From NCBI GenBank assembly GCA_025349905.2, contig MU624610.1, positions 1 through 40,152 of the forward strand: a stretch of 40,152 nucleotides of DNA, written 5' to 3'. The notes under the pieces are model-generated. The model did no database searches and was not told the DNA's origin. It worked only from the letters and a program-made list of their open reading frames with translations. Shown here piece after piece: positions 18,422 through 30,800 of the stretch; the first letter of the stretch is position 1; each line of letters opens with the position of its first letter. Origin of the DNA: Blastocladiella britannica. Its lineage: Eukaryota; Blastocladiomycota; Blastocladiomycetes; Blastocladiales; Blastocladiaceae. Position numbers and translations under genes: made by a program.

Positions 18422-20125
18422 ATGGCAGCAGCAGCAACAACAGCTGCATCCCGGCGCTCACTGGCTGGGTTCTCGCACACGCTGCCGCCCAACGTGCGCC
18501 GCAAACCCTGGTACAAGCGCGCAATCGCATACCCGGGCGACATGTGGCTGCTGTATGCCGCCCAGTTTGAGGAGCTGGACTGGGACCGCCTGCACTCGGC
18601 CCTGGCGCTGCCCGTCGGTGCCGCTGCCAATGGATTGTACCTGTTTACTCGCAGTGTCGACTGGCTCGCGGCCTCTGCCTCCAGCCCGAATACCCTGGCT
18701 GCGAAGGCGCAGGCGCAAGCGTCCGATCAACAACCGTCGCTGGCCGAGCAGCTCTTGGAATTTGTTGGCAGTGTCTTCTCGCCGCCCCTTACGGGCTCCA
18801 CGACTCTTCAGCTCGGATCGTCGTCCACTGGCGTCGTCCATATTGGGACCGATCTTGCTGCCGGTGTGCCAGTTGTTGGTTCTGCTGGTTCGACTGGATC
18901 AGAACCCGACACACTCGCTGGCTACCTGCACGCGTGGACCGTGTGGGCGATCGTTTCCTTGGGCCTGGATCAGTGGACTGCGTACATTCAGTTTGCGCTA
19001 GCCTTTATGAGCGTGATCAGTGCCGCCTACTTTTTCTTGCGATCGCGTCAGTACCATCTGACCAAGGTGGACGAGCATGTACGGTTTCCTCTAATTTTTT
19101 TAGTGTGGATCCATTTTGAGTGAGTTGGTTGTTTAGAATCCTCCACGCTCGCGCAATGTGCGACGAATCCCAGCGGGTGAGCAGGTACCAACGTGGGCGG
19201 AACGCGGTGCCGGCAAGCTTGCGTATGTTTTTCTTCCGCTCCCTTTTGGTACTCGTTTTCTCATTCAACAATTTAGGTGGACCCTCATTGTTCGACACTT
19301 GCACCGCCTACGTTCGTCCAATGAATACGGCGTGACGGTTTGGGAGCTCAATGCATGGGTACTTGGTCGATCCATCCACTCATTGTTTTTTGATCATTTC
19401 TGACTTGGATGCTCTTCATTCCAGGACATTTCGGTATTCCATCGCAACTTGTTCTGGTACAGTTTTCAAATTTCCCTTTCTGTTGCAAATAACTGATCCA
19501 CTTTTGCCAAAAAAAAAAAAAAACAGTCTGTTTTCGCCGCTCCAAGTCTACGTACTCCACTTTATTGAAATGAAGTTTACAACGCTTCCCCTCCTGGTCA
19601 TGATTCCTGCCACAGTACGTCGCTCAACTGTTTTCAACTGATCCAATGGGATACTCACATTTACTCTCCTTCAACAAGCTGATGCTCGTCATCCAAAGCT
19701 ACACGCAGCACTTGCACGATCGCCAGCTGCTGGCCGCATCGATGCTGCAAGAGTACAACGTCCGGTTCGTGATGCCACGTCTGATGCCGCCGCGCGCCGA
19801 CGAGGCCGTGGGCGACGACCAGCCGCGCGGATCGTGGGATGACACTATCGAAGAAGAGGACGAGGACATGGCCGACGACGGGTGGGGTATTCGCAAGCGG
19901 GTGCCGGTGCCGCCGCCGCCTGTTTTGGAAGCGGACACGAACGTGCAGTCGATAGGGCCCAAGGTGGGCGTGTTTCCACCCATGTCTGCTGCCAATACCA
20001 CACCGTCGGGATCGCCGTCGCACGCAGCCCACGGGTCGCCGGCCAATGGTTCCCCGATGGCCACTCCACAGCGCAAGTCGCGGGCGAACCCTTTCCAGTC
20101 GTCGCGCAAGTCCCGGGCGGACTGA
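18422..20125 (+). CDS. NUR1: Nur1/Mug154-like nuclear rim membrane protein, 6 exons
   Basis: Spliced model: 18422-19078, 19137-19222, 19277-19358, 19425-19456, 19527-19614, 19679-20125, giving 463 aa. The N-terminal block KPWYKRAIAYPGDMWLLY followed by FEELDWDRL fits the fungal Nur1/DUF2418 signature. Membrane segments lie near residues 165-205 (WTVWAIVSLGL, FALAFMSVISAAYFFL). The spliced centre reads SRNVRRIPAGEQVPTW, then VTVWELNAWDISVFHRNLFC and LFSPLQVYVLHFIE, then LPLLVMIPATLMLVIQSYTQ and LQEYNVRFVMPRLM, all in family order. The tail is acidic then Ser/Pro/Arg-rich. In yeasts Nur1 sits at the inner nuclear membrane with Lem2/Heh1 and helps tether rDNA and heterochromatin. Several introns were placed only because they restore this order. 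Ends 26 bp from the convergent stop. Confidence 0.78.
19509..19523. repeat. 15-nt A homopolymer directly before a splice acceptor
   Basis: Fifteen A on the coding strand of the Nur1-like gene, immediately followed by CAG, the acceptor of intron 19457-19526. A polypurine stretch here replaces the usual pyrimidine-rich tract. Confidence 0.85.
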
Positions 20126-20151
20126 AAAATATTGAAAACAATTGACTTGAT

Positions 20152-21717
20152 TCATTGAGGATGATAGTGCTCACAAAGCCAGTGGCGACGGGCGGCCATG
20201 GCAAACACGCGACGACGCTGATCGCTTTCTTGGCAGGACCCCAACAACACATCCCGCACACTTGAACTGAAGGATCCAAACTCGTCCGCCCACTGCACCA
20301 CCAGCACAAACGTGGTCAGCGGTAAATCCGATGCCCGATCCATCTCGGTCGCCAGCCAAGACATGAGAAACGGGAATGGGGCCGGGTGCAAGGACCTTGA
20401 TTTGGCCATCCACCACTGCAGGACCGGCCGCATCTTGCCGCCACGCTCGCGGATCAGGTAGCCGAAGATATGTTGAAGTTGGGTCTCGCTCAAATCAAAG
20501 TTCAGCGCCAGCTCCGTCCGCCGGTCCCAGAGCCAGTCCAGGACGGACCGGTGACAGCCCATGCTGGCCCGAGCAATGGCTTCGGTCCCGACCTGAAGGC
20601 GGTGGGTGGCATGGCCAGAATTCACGAAATCCCACCACCACTGCAGTATTTTTACGGCGCCAGCACCGGCCAACTCGACCAACCGATCGCGGCCAATGGA
20701 GAAGTTGGCAGGGAACTCGTCGCGACGGTCCCAGAACCACTGCAAGACGGCGGCGCTCTCCAGCTCGCAAATATCGATTGCCGGATCCGTGAACTGCGCC
20801 AGGTCCAGGTCGCCCCGCCGACACGCCGCCAGCCACCATTCGGCAGCTTCGACCGACCGTAAATGTTCCAGCGGGACGATATTGAAATCGTCGGGACGCT
20901 TGGTCCATAACCAGTCGAGCACGTCTACGCGATCTTTGGCAGTGGCTAGGGCGAAGGTGCGGGCGTCAGAGACCAAGTCCCGGTCGTGCTCGTCGGCGGC
21001 ACAGTGGTCCCACCAGCCCTGGAACGTCTGCAGCGGCGCGTCGATCGCAATCAGGTCCGACATGTCGATGCGAAGCATGTCGCCGGTACTGTGCTTGTGG
21101 GCAAGACACCACGCCCACCACTCGCTGGTCGTGTGCACGTGCACCAAGTTCTCAACCATGGCGTCGGGATCCATGCTCGCGGCGTACTCGGCGCACAGCG
21201 CCTGCAGGATCTCGGTCTGACCGAACTGTAGCGCGGCCTGTCCTGCGGCTTGGATCAGCGCGCCGGGAGCAGCGGTTGCGCCGTATCGCTCGACCGCGCG
21301 CTTGTACACGTCCTCAAACAGAGCAAAATTCCCGGCTGCCACTGCGCCCGTGATTACCGCGGCATAAAGCCGAATATTTAAGCTGGGAAAGGACAGTGGT
21401 TCGAGCTCAAAACCACACAGCAATCGCATCGCGAAGCCGCAGTGTCCAGCCCTTGCCGCGCTCTCGAGAATATCTTCCGCCTGATCAAGCACGTAGGAAC
21501 GCTCACAGTTGGTCAGATCGGCGTTATGACCCAGGGCGGCCAGCGTGGCGAGTGATGGCGTATAGGTGCGAATGACGGCGCGCCGCGTCCAAGGCAGCCA
21601 GTTTCGGGTGGCAACCAGCAGGAAGGGCAGCGCATCGGCCAGATCAATGATCGACTGGTCTGATACCGCGTGGACGAGAACGCGGTCGAGGATCAGTGCA
21701 ATATCAAGCGTTGCCAT
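20152..21717 (-). CDS. Tryptophan-rich ankyrin-like repeat protein
   Basis: Single exon, 521 aa. The N-terminal part is helical (ALILDRVLVHAVSDQSIIDL). The C-terminal two thirds has degenerate helical repeats marked by Trp-rich units: VLDWLWTKRPDDFN, AAEWWLAACRRGDL, VLQWFWDRRDEFP, ILQWWWDFVNSG, VLDWLWDRRTELALNF and VLQWWMAKS. Spacing and the V-L-x-W-W/L-W start resemble ankyrin repeats whose second helix has become aromatic. Such proteins form large families in some zoosporic fungi, though this is recollection, not a search. No signal peptide or span. Function unknown; repeats suggest protein binding. It diverges from the dynein gene with only 156 bp between start codons. Confidence 0.65.
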   Translation of the reverse strand: MATLDIALILDRVLVHAVSDQSIIDLADALPFLLVATRNWLPWTRRAVIRTYTPSLATLAALGHNADLTNCERSYVLDQAEDILESAARAGHCGFAMRLLCGFELEPLSFPSLNIRLYAAVITGAVAAGNFALFEDVYKRAVERYGATAAPGALIQAAGQAALQFGQTEILQALCAEYAASMDPDAMVENLVHVHTTSEWWAWCLAHKHSTGDMLRIDMSDLIAIDAPLQTFQGWWDHCAADEHDRDLVSDARTFALATAKDRVDVLDWLWTKRPDDFNIVPLEHLRSVEAAEWWLAACRRGDLDLAQFTDPAIDICELESAAVLQWFWDRRDEFPANFSIGRDRLVELAGAGAVKILQWWWDFVNSGHATHRLQVGTEAIARASMGCHRSVLDWLWDRRTELALNFDLSETQLQHIFGYLIRERGGKMRPVLQWWMAKSRSLHPAPFPFLMSWLATEMDRASDLPLTTFVLVVQWADEFGSFSSSVRDVLLGSCQESDQRRRVFAMAARRHWLCEHYHPQ

Positions 21718-21873
21718 TTTAGTTTTTTCGAGTCACTTTTGCGGATTGGGGCATTTTCCCACTTGGTCGCGGCGCATTTTCACATCAAATCTTTTCACAT
21801 CGCACTTCAAACACTTGCTCTTACCAACCAATTATTTATTTATTGACCAATCCTAAAAAAGAAAAAGCGAAAA
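21718..21873. promoter_or_regulatory. Short divergent promoter, ankyrin-like / dynein heavy chain
   Basis: 156 bp separate the two start codons. The half nearer dynein is AT-rich (TTATTTATTTATTG, 21833-21846). The two genes must share this interval for initiation. Confidence 0.5.
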
Positions 21874-24800
21874 ATGCCCGGCTCCACCGACGTTCGCGTC
21901 ACATGGATCCGCTCGCGCGTGGCCGACGGGTTACTGCTGGACGACATGGACGGCGCCGCCGCTGCGCTCCTCGACAAATGCCTGTCGTCCCCATTGGCAT
22001 CACCCGGTACCGGATCGGCCACCAACAACTCGCCCACCACTGCTCTCACTGCGCTACTGGACTGGCTCAATGACGACAGCGCCGCCATCAAGGCCGCGGC
22101 CGCGGCCAAACCCGGTGCTTCCTCATCTTCCTCTGCTGCCGCTGCCGCTGCCGCAACCGCCGCCGACTCGGTGGCTCTGTTTTTCCTGGACGACGAGCCC
22201 GTGCTGCTGGACGACGCCCAGAATGCCGCTGATCTTGATCCGCAACCACCATCGTCGGATCCGACGAACGCTGCTGTTGCCGATCCAACAAGCGGCCAAG
22301 CTGTCGATGAGAATGGCCAGCCTGTTGCTGCTTCATCAGACGCGGCTCCTTCAGACTTGCTGGGGCCAAGATCAGAGGTCTCGTCGGCCAATGCCACCAA
22401 CACTGATAGTGCGTCTGCCGTGATTGCTACTCGGCCCGTCGTCCGCCTCTGCATTGGCCGGCTCCCAGAAAAGATTGCCGAAGTCACGTCCATCTTTTTC
22501 GTTCGGAATACTCCTGGCGCCGTGCCCGAGCCCCACAATCTTACTGGTACCACACTTTATATATTTTATATTCAAGAAACCGTTACTGACAGCAGCGGAA
22601 TAAATAGATGCCGACACGAGCCTCCCGCACGCGCTCGAAATCGGGTACCTTTCCGGCCACACGCTGGTGATGCTGGACCAAGTGATCCACGATGTGTACT
22701 TGCCTCTGCTGACGGCGGCAGGTGAGTCAGGCAATCCTGACGAAGAGGCAGCAGTGGCTGTTGGTAGTGGTGGAAAGCCGTTACGGCGGCACGACTCGTT
22801 GTCTCCCGACGCCGCGATCGCCGCAGCCGCAGCCGGCAACCCCATTTCACCTGGCTCGCCCCTGTCCCCGATCTCGGCCGCAGCCGCCGCTGGAAGCAAC
22901 CAGCCGTCTCTGTCAGCCAACCAGTCGACCGAGTTTGCCATGTCGCTGTCGCGGTTTGCCGCGCACGTCGCCCAAACCGTGACGCAGGTGACAGGCGACG
23001 TGAAATTAACGTTCCCATCCGACGAGCTCGCGCAACTCTTACTGGCGTCGGCGTCGTACCCGGCCATGTTCCCGCCGCACCGAGTCGTGGACGTGGTGGC
23101 GGTCGCCGACGCGTGGGTCGATGCGGTGCATGCGCTGCTGCACCGCGAGGCCAAAAAGGCGCCTCGGGGGAGTGGGCCTATGGCCGAGGTCGAGTACTGG
23201 CGCGACCGGCACGTGGCGCTCGCGGGCGTCTCGGAAAAGTTGCATGCGCCCGTGGTTCGCGCCGCATGTGCGGTTTTGACGGAGGCTGCGCACCGCCGGC
23301 TCGGTGGCACCGATGCAAATGCATTGGCGGCATTGCCTGTCTCGGTACAAGGTGGCATGAGTAGTGGGTCGGACAGTAGCGCCGCTGATGGAACCGGCGG
23401 TATGATGGCCATGCTGTCGCGCATCCCGACAACGGCATCGGCCACTCAGTTGGCGACAGGTGCAGCCGACGACCCTTCCTCGTCCGTGGGCACCGCCGAC
23501 GAGGCGGCCGCCGTATCCGCCGCGCACTCGCAAGCGCAAGCAGCCGCGGCGTCCAGTGCGCTCGATGCGGCGCTATCAGAGCTGCAAAAGCACCATGCCG
23601 AGGCCAAGGACAATGTCAAGTTCCTCGCGACGCTCGAGCGGCACTTCAAGACCGTGACCACCGCCCCCCTGTCGTCGGTCATGGACGCACTCGCGGGCCT
23701 GATGAACGCGGTGCGCATGGTGTGGATCATTTCGCGCCACTATAACAAGGACGAGCGCATGGTCCCACTGATGGCCCGGGTAGCGGCCGAGCTGGCAGGG
23801 CGAGTCGCGTCCGAGGTCAATGTGCGCACGGTGCTGCGCCGCCCACCAGCCGAGGCTAAGCGTCGTATCGCGGAGGGCAAAGCGGTCCTGGAAGCATGGG
23901 CTGCCACGTACTTTGCTACCCGCGAGAAAATCGAAGTGTCGGGCCGCGACCAGCGGTGGGAGTTTGACCGCAAAAAGCTGTTTGAGACCACCAACTACAT
24001 GGCGGCGCGGTGCGGGGATCTGTTGGAGGTGGCCGAGGTGCTCGAGCAGTTTTACGGCATTTTCGGGCCCGAGCTCAAGGGTACGGTCTTCTTTTTCTAT
24101 TTTTGTTCTTAGGATTATGCCTACTGACATAAAAAAATAAATGAAAATAGCCGTGACGGGCGATACGCAACAGATCGACGAAGTCATCAAACGCGTCGAC
24201 TCGCTAGTAGTCCCAATCGAACAGCTGCCGTTCGACCTGTGGAACAAAAAGTACCATCCTGCCTGGGAGGCGGTGCTGGCCAAGTTCCGGGAACAGATTC
24301 TGCAGATCGAGGACATGGCCAAGCTGTTCATTGACACTTCGTTCAAGAAGCTGCGGTCGGCCGAGGGTGCCTTTGATCTGCTGCAAAACATCAAAAACGT
24401 CAAGTCGCGCGACTCGATCAACAAGCAGATGATGTCCAAGTTCTCGGATATCTTGGCCCAGTACTCGAAGGAGGTCGATGCGATCGACGACATGTTCCGG
24501 AAAGCACGCACCAACCCGCCGTTGGGTCGCAACATGCCGCACATTGCCGGCGCCATCCAGTGGGCACGGTCGCTGTTTATGCGCATCAAAAAGACCATTG
24601 TGCGGTTCCAGAGCTTGCAGGAACTGCTGGCATCAGAACAAGGTCGCTCCGTGACCAAAAAGTACTTGACCACCGCCAAGGCCATGCGTCAGTACGAGGA
24701 GGACGTGCGTTACGTTTCTTTACGTATCATTGTTGGCGAAACCACGCTCACAATTTAAAAGCAACATTAATAGCTCTACCAATCGTGGTGCACGCACGTC

Positions 24801-27800
24801 GAGGGATCGTCGCTAGGATACCTCAAGGCGTTTGTGCTCAACAAGCGCACCATCGGCACCGTCTCGGCCGCCGCGGGCACTGCCGCAAGTCTGCTGGCCG
24901 AGCGTTACATTGTCAACTTCAAGCCCGAGCTCGCCGATATCATCAAGGAAGCCAAGTACCTCGAAAAGATTGGGTTTGCGATCCCCGAAACCACCATCAA
25001 CATTGCGCTGCAGGAGGAAAAGTTCTCGGGCTACACCGAGGCGCTTGGCGGGCTGATTAGCAACTACCACGCGGTCCTAGAGTCCCTAGACGACGCCGAG
25101 GTGACGCTGTTCGAGGGCCACATTGCCGAGCTGCACCGGGTTCTTAAGCCGGGCCTCACTCGCCTCAACTGGACATCGCTGGGCATCCCGGACTTTATCC
25201 ACAAGTGCTCGGTGGAGCTGGCCAAGTTCTCGTCGCTGCTGAACCAGGTGCGCAAAAACTCTGCCAATGTGGCGCACGTGGTGGACCAGATTGCGCGGGC
25301 GGTGCTCATCAAGGAGCCACCACGCGAGGGATCCGACGGCGAGCTGCTCGACGTGCACGAGTTTCTGGACTCGTGCAACAAGCACCGGGCGACCGTGATC
25401 GAGTCGCTGGTGCAAAAGTACCTGACCATCTCTCCACTGCTCATCAAGATCGAGTCGCTGGTGGTCACCACCAATTCAGGCCGGTCGCCCGCACTGCGCG
25501 CGTACTACGCGTACTGGGAACGGCGCATCTTCATTGCGCTGAACCAAATGCTGATCCACAACATGATGTACCTGGCGTCGCTGATGAAGATCTCGTCCAA
25601 GAAACTGAAAAAGAAGCTGGCCAAGACCCGCGACGCGCCGCTGTTCCGAGTGCACGCCAATCTGTCGGCACCCGAGATTGTGATTTCCCCTCTAGCTACC
25701 GAGATTTACAAGCTGCTCATCAAGTTTGTGCGGTCCATGATCGAGTCCACCAAGGAGTTTTTGCGCTGGCAACACGGGTCGTGCATTCTCACCCGCCCGC
25801 AGCGCGCGTCGACCATTGCCAGCGGCGTGGCAGGTGGACACGATGGCGGCCACGGCCACGGTGGTGGGTCCTCTTCTGGCGGCGACCAGCTGGGCGGTGG
25901 TGGGTCCAGCGACGACATGATTACGTTCTCGTTCTTCTCGGACGTGTGCAACAATGCCGCGGTGGTCAACACCATGGTGTTTTTGAACCAGGGCGTTGCC
26001 CGGTGCTTTGCCAACGTCTCCAAGTTCCTCGACACTTGGCGCAAGTACCGGCCACTGTGGAAGGTGGACAAGATGATCACGCTCGAGAAATTTGCCGTCA
26101 AGAAGCCCACGTGCGCCCAGTACGATGAAAAGCTCTTGTTTTACATCAAGCTCAACAAGGTATGTTTCTTCTTTTTATTGGTTGTTGAGCAACAGGGAGG
26201 ATTCACTGACACGTAAATATGAATAAAAAGGACGTGGACTCGCAGCCAACCGCCCGCGATGTGGACTTTATCCGTGTGGTACTGGTCCCACTCAAGATTG
26301 CCGTCCAGCGCGAAGCCAATCTGTGGATCGAGACCATCGGCAAATTCCTGCACGGCATGGCCCAACAGGGACTCCAGGACCTCGAGGGCAAGATTGCCAA
26401 GTACCGCGAGGACTTGACGCGCGACACGGCGTCGCTGGACGACCTGACTTTTGTGCTGGAGGTAATTGCCGACATTCGCAGCTGCTCGTCCGATTTCGAG
26501 ATTTCGTGCTACGATGTCATGGACTGCTACCGCACGCTGCACATGTACTCGATCGAGATCGAGACCCCCGACGAGTTCAACCGCGCGCCACGGCTGCTCG
26601 ACCAGTGGGCCGAGCTGCTCGAGGTGGCCAAGCAAGTCGACGGACGGCTGATTGTCGTCAAGGCCAAGTTCACCAACCAGACCATTACCCAGGTGAAACA
26701 GTTCAAGGACTCGTTATCGGCATTCAAGGCCGTGTTCTCGGCCGAGGGTCCTGCCGTGGCTTCTGATCTGGAAAAGGGACTCAAGCTGCTCGAGGACGCG
26801 CGCGCCACCGTCGGCCAGCTCAAGGAAAAGGCACAGTACCTGGTATTTTGCGAAAAACTGTTCAACCTCAACGTGTCCTCGTACCCGGACCTGCACACGC
26901 TGGAGGTGGAGATTGCGCAGCTCTCGCGGGTATACGATTTGTACGTGTCGGTGCGCAACTCGATCGCCGACTGGTCCAGCACGCTGTGGTCGGCGCTTGA
27001 TCTCCCAACCATGACCAAAGGCGTCGACGACTATGCGGTGGTGATTCGCAAGCTGCCCGCCGAGCTCAAACAGCTACACCCGACCAACGTGATTGCCGAC
27101 CAGGTGTCGACGTTCAAAAACTCGCTGCCGCTGCTGGCCGACTTGAAGAACGAGGCGCTGCGCGACCGCCACTGGAAAAAGCTCATGGAGGTCACGGGCA
27201 AGTCGTTCGACATGAACCCCGAGTCGTTCACGCTCGAGAAGCTGGTGGCCATGAACCTGCACGAGTTTGCGGCCGAGATTGGCGATATCGTGACGGGCGC
27301 CATGAAAGAGCTGAGCATCGAGTCGGCGCTCAAGGACCTCGAGGCCACTTGGAAAAACATGAAGTTTACCGTCGTTCGGTACAACAAGGGCGGCGCACCG
27401 CAGCCGGCTGCTGCTGCGGGCGGGCCGCCATCGACTGCTGGCGGTGTTGGCGCTGCTGGTGGCGGTGGGGACGACAAGGGCTTTATCTTGGGCGGCACCG
27501 AGGATGTGGTGCTTTCACTCGACGACAATGCCATGAACCTGCAGTCCATGGCCGCGTCCAAGTTTGTCGCCGCGTTCTTACCCCAAGTCCAGCGCTGGGA
27601 AAAGCAGCTGTCGCTGATTGGCGAGGTGGTCGAGGTGTGGATGAACGTCCAGCGCAAATGGATGTACCTCGAGTCAATTTTCCTCGCCGGCGATATCCGC
27701 CAGCAGCTGCCCGAGGAGGCCAAGCGGTTTGACGTGATTGACAAAACCTTCAAGCGCATCATGCTCGAAACCTCGAAACACCCGATTGTGCTCGATGCGT

Positions 27801-30800
27801 GCTCGGCCGAGGGCCGTCTCGACTTGCTCCGCGGCCTGTTCTTGGACCTCGAGAGCTGCCAGAAATCGCTCACCGACTACTTGCAAAACAAGCGCAACAC
27901 GTTCCCGCGGTTCTATTTCATCTCGGATGAAGAGCTGCTGTCGATTCTCGGGTCGAGCGACCCCAAGGCCGTGCAAGAGCACATTATCAAGATGTACGAC
28001 AATGTCGCACGGCTCACTTTCGCCAAGAGCGATAAACTGGTGACGGGCATGGCGTCGTCCGAGGGCGAGCAGCTCGATTTCCGCACCGTGGTGCCCGTCG
28101 AGGGCCGCGTCGAGCAGTGGATGTCGATTGTGGCGGCGGAAATGAAGCGCACCAACCGCATCGTGCACAAGGAGGGCGTGTTTTACTACGCCAAGATGGA
28201 CCGGTACGAGTGGCTCAAGCAGTACCCGGGCATGTGCGGGCTTGCCGGCAGCGCCGTGTGGTGGACGTGGGAGGTGGAGGACACGTTCCAGAAATTCAAA
28301 CGGGGCCAAAAGACCGCCATGAAGCAGCTGTCGGTGCAGCTGGCGGGCCAGCTCGAGCAGTTGATTGTAGCGGTCCGTGGCCCGCTCTCGAGCAACGAGC
28401 GCAAGAAAGTCAACTCTCAGATCATTGTTGACGTGCACGCGCGCGACATTGTGGACCGGTTTGTCCGCGACTCGATCATGGACGCCAACGAGTTCGAGTG
28501 GGAGTCGCAGTTGCGGTTCTACTGGTCGCAGGACCGCGACGAGCTCATTGTCTGCCAGTGCAACGGCGTCTTTGACTATGGCTACGAGTACATGGGCCTC
28601 AATGGCCGGCTCGTCATCACCCCACTGACCGACCGCTGCTACATGACACTGACCCAGGCCCTGAGTATGAAACTCGGTGGCGCACCGGCCGGGCCCGCCG
28701 GAACCGGTAAAACCGAGACGGTCAAGGATCTCGCCAAGGCCATGGGCTTGTTGTGCATGGTCACCAACTGCGGCGAGGGCATGGACTACCAGGCCATGGG
28801 CAAGATTTTCTCGGGGCTCGTGCAGACGGGCGCCTGGGGATGTCTCGACGAGTTCAACCGCATCGACCTCGCGGTGCTGTCGGTGATTGCGGCCCAGGTG
28901 CGCACCATTCAGAGCGCGCTCATCATGAACCTGAAAAAGTTCCAGTTCGAGGGCTACGAGCTGGGCCTGGAGAAATCCATGGGCATTTTCATCACCATGA
29001 ACCCGGGCTACGCGGGCCGCTCGGAGCTGCCTGATAACCTCAAGGCGCTGTTCCGGCCTGTGGTGATGGCGGTCCCCGACCTGGAGCTGATTTGCGAGAT
29101 CATGCTCTTCTCGGAGGGATTCTCGCTTGCCAAGACCCTGGCGAAAAAGATGGTCGTGCTCTACAAGCTTGCCAAGGGCCAGCTCTCCAAGCAGCACCAC
29201 TACGATTTCGGCTTACGTGCACTCAAGTCGGTGCTGGTCATGGCTGGAGCACTCAAGCGCGGGTCGCCCGATCTCAACGAGGATGTGGTGCTCATGCGTG
29301 CGTTACGAGACATGAACTTGCCCAAGTTTGTGTTTGACGATGTCCCTCTGTTCATGGGCCTGATTGGGGACCTGTTCCCGGGCCTCGACTGCCCGCGGGT
29401 CCGCTACAACGACTTTAACGATGCGGTCGAGCAGGTGGTCCAGGAACTGAACCTGGTCATGCTCCCGGTCCAGATCGACAAGGTCGTGCAAGTGTACGAG
29501 ACGTGCATGACCCGACACACGACCATGATTGTTGGGCCCTCTGGCGGCGGCAAGTCGGTTGTACTGGACGTGCTGGCGCGCGCGCAGACCAAGCTCGGCC
29601 TGCACACCAAGTTCTACACACTCAATCCCAAGGCAGTGACCGTCAATGAGTTGTACGGCATTCTCAACCCGGAAACGCGCGACTGGACCGACGGCTTACT
29701 GTCCAATATCTTCCGCGAGATCAACAAGCCGACCGAGAAGCGCGAGAAAAAGTACATTTGCTTTGACGGCGACGTGGACGCGGTGTGGGTCGAGAACATG
29801 AACTCGGTCATGGACGACAACCGACTGCTGACGCTGCCCAACGGCGAGCGTATTCGGCTCCAAAGGCATTCGGCATTGTTCTTTGAGGTCGGCGACTTGC
29901 AGTACGCGTCCCCCGCCACCGTCTCGCGCTGCGGCATGGTGTATTTGGACCCCAAGAACCTCGGATACGAGCCGTTTTATACGCGGTGGGCGAAATCGTT
30001 CGAGGACAAGAACCTGTCCGAAATGCTCTCAAAGCTGTACATCAAGTACATTCCGCCGCTCATGGACCTCATTTACGAGGCCACGTTTGCCGGAGTGGCC
30101 GTCGACGCCATGTCGCGGGTCATCAATACCACGCAGATCGCGATCGTCTCGCAACTGTCGGTCTTATGCTCGGCGCAGCTGGACGATCCTAAAATCACGT
30201 CCAACCCGCGTGCCGTCGAGGCTGTTTACATTCAGTCGATCGTGTGGTCGCTCGGCGCCCAGCTGGTGGAGCGCGACCGGATGCAGTTCAGCGAGTGCGT
30301 GAAGAAACTGGCCGAAATGTCGCTCATCAACACGGGCGGGTCCGTCAACCTGGGCGAGCTTCCGGGCGCCGAGAAGCTGCTTTTTGACTACCGGTTTGAC
30401 ACGCAGCTGATGCAGTGGCGGCCTTGGGCGTCGTACGTGCAAGAGTACTCCCATAACCGGTCGCTGCCGTTCCACGCCATCTTGGTGCCAACACCCGACA
30501 CGGCGCGGTACATTTGGCTTCTGGAGCGATTTGCGTCGCGCAAGAAACCGGTGCTGTTTGTCGGCGACGTGGGCACCTCCAAGACCGTGACCGTCAACAC
30601 GTTCCTGCGGTCGCTGCCCTCGGACCAGTTCATGACGTTGTTTATGAACCTGTCGTCGCGAACGTCGTCCATGGACGTGCAGCGCAACATTGAGGCGAAC
30701 GTCGAAAAACGCACCAAGGACACGTACGGCCCGGCCTCGGGCAAAAAACTGTACGTGTTTGTGGACGACCTCAACATGCCGCAAAAGGACACGTACGGCA

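Noticed and set aside
27674..29200. Open minus-strand frame of 508 codons opposite the dynein motor exon
   Set aside because: It is the antisense shadow of GC-rich, strongly conserved dynein coding sequence; its His/Arg/Val-rich product has no recognisable domain.
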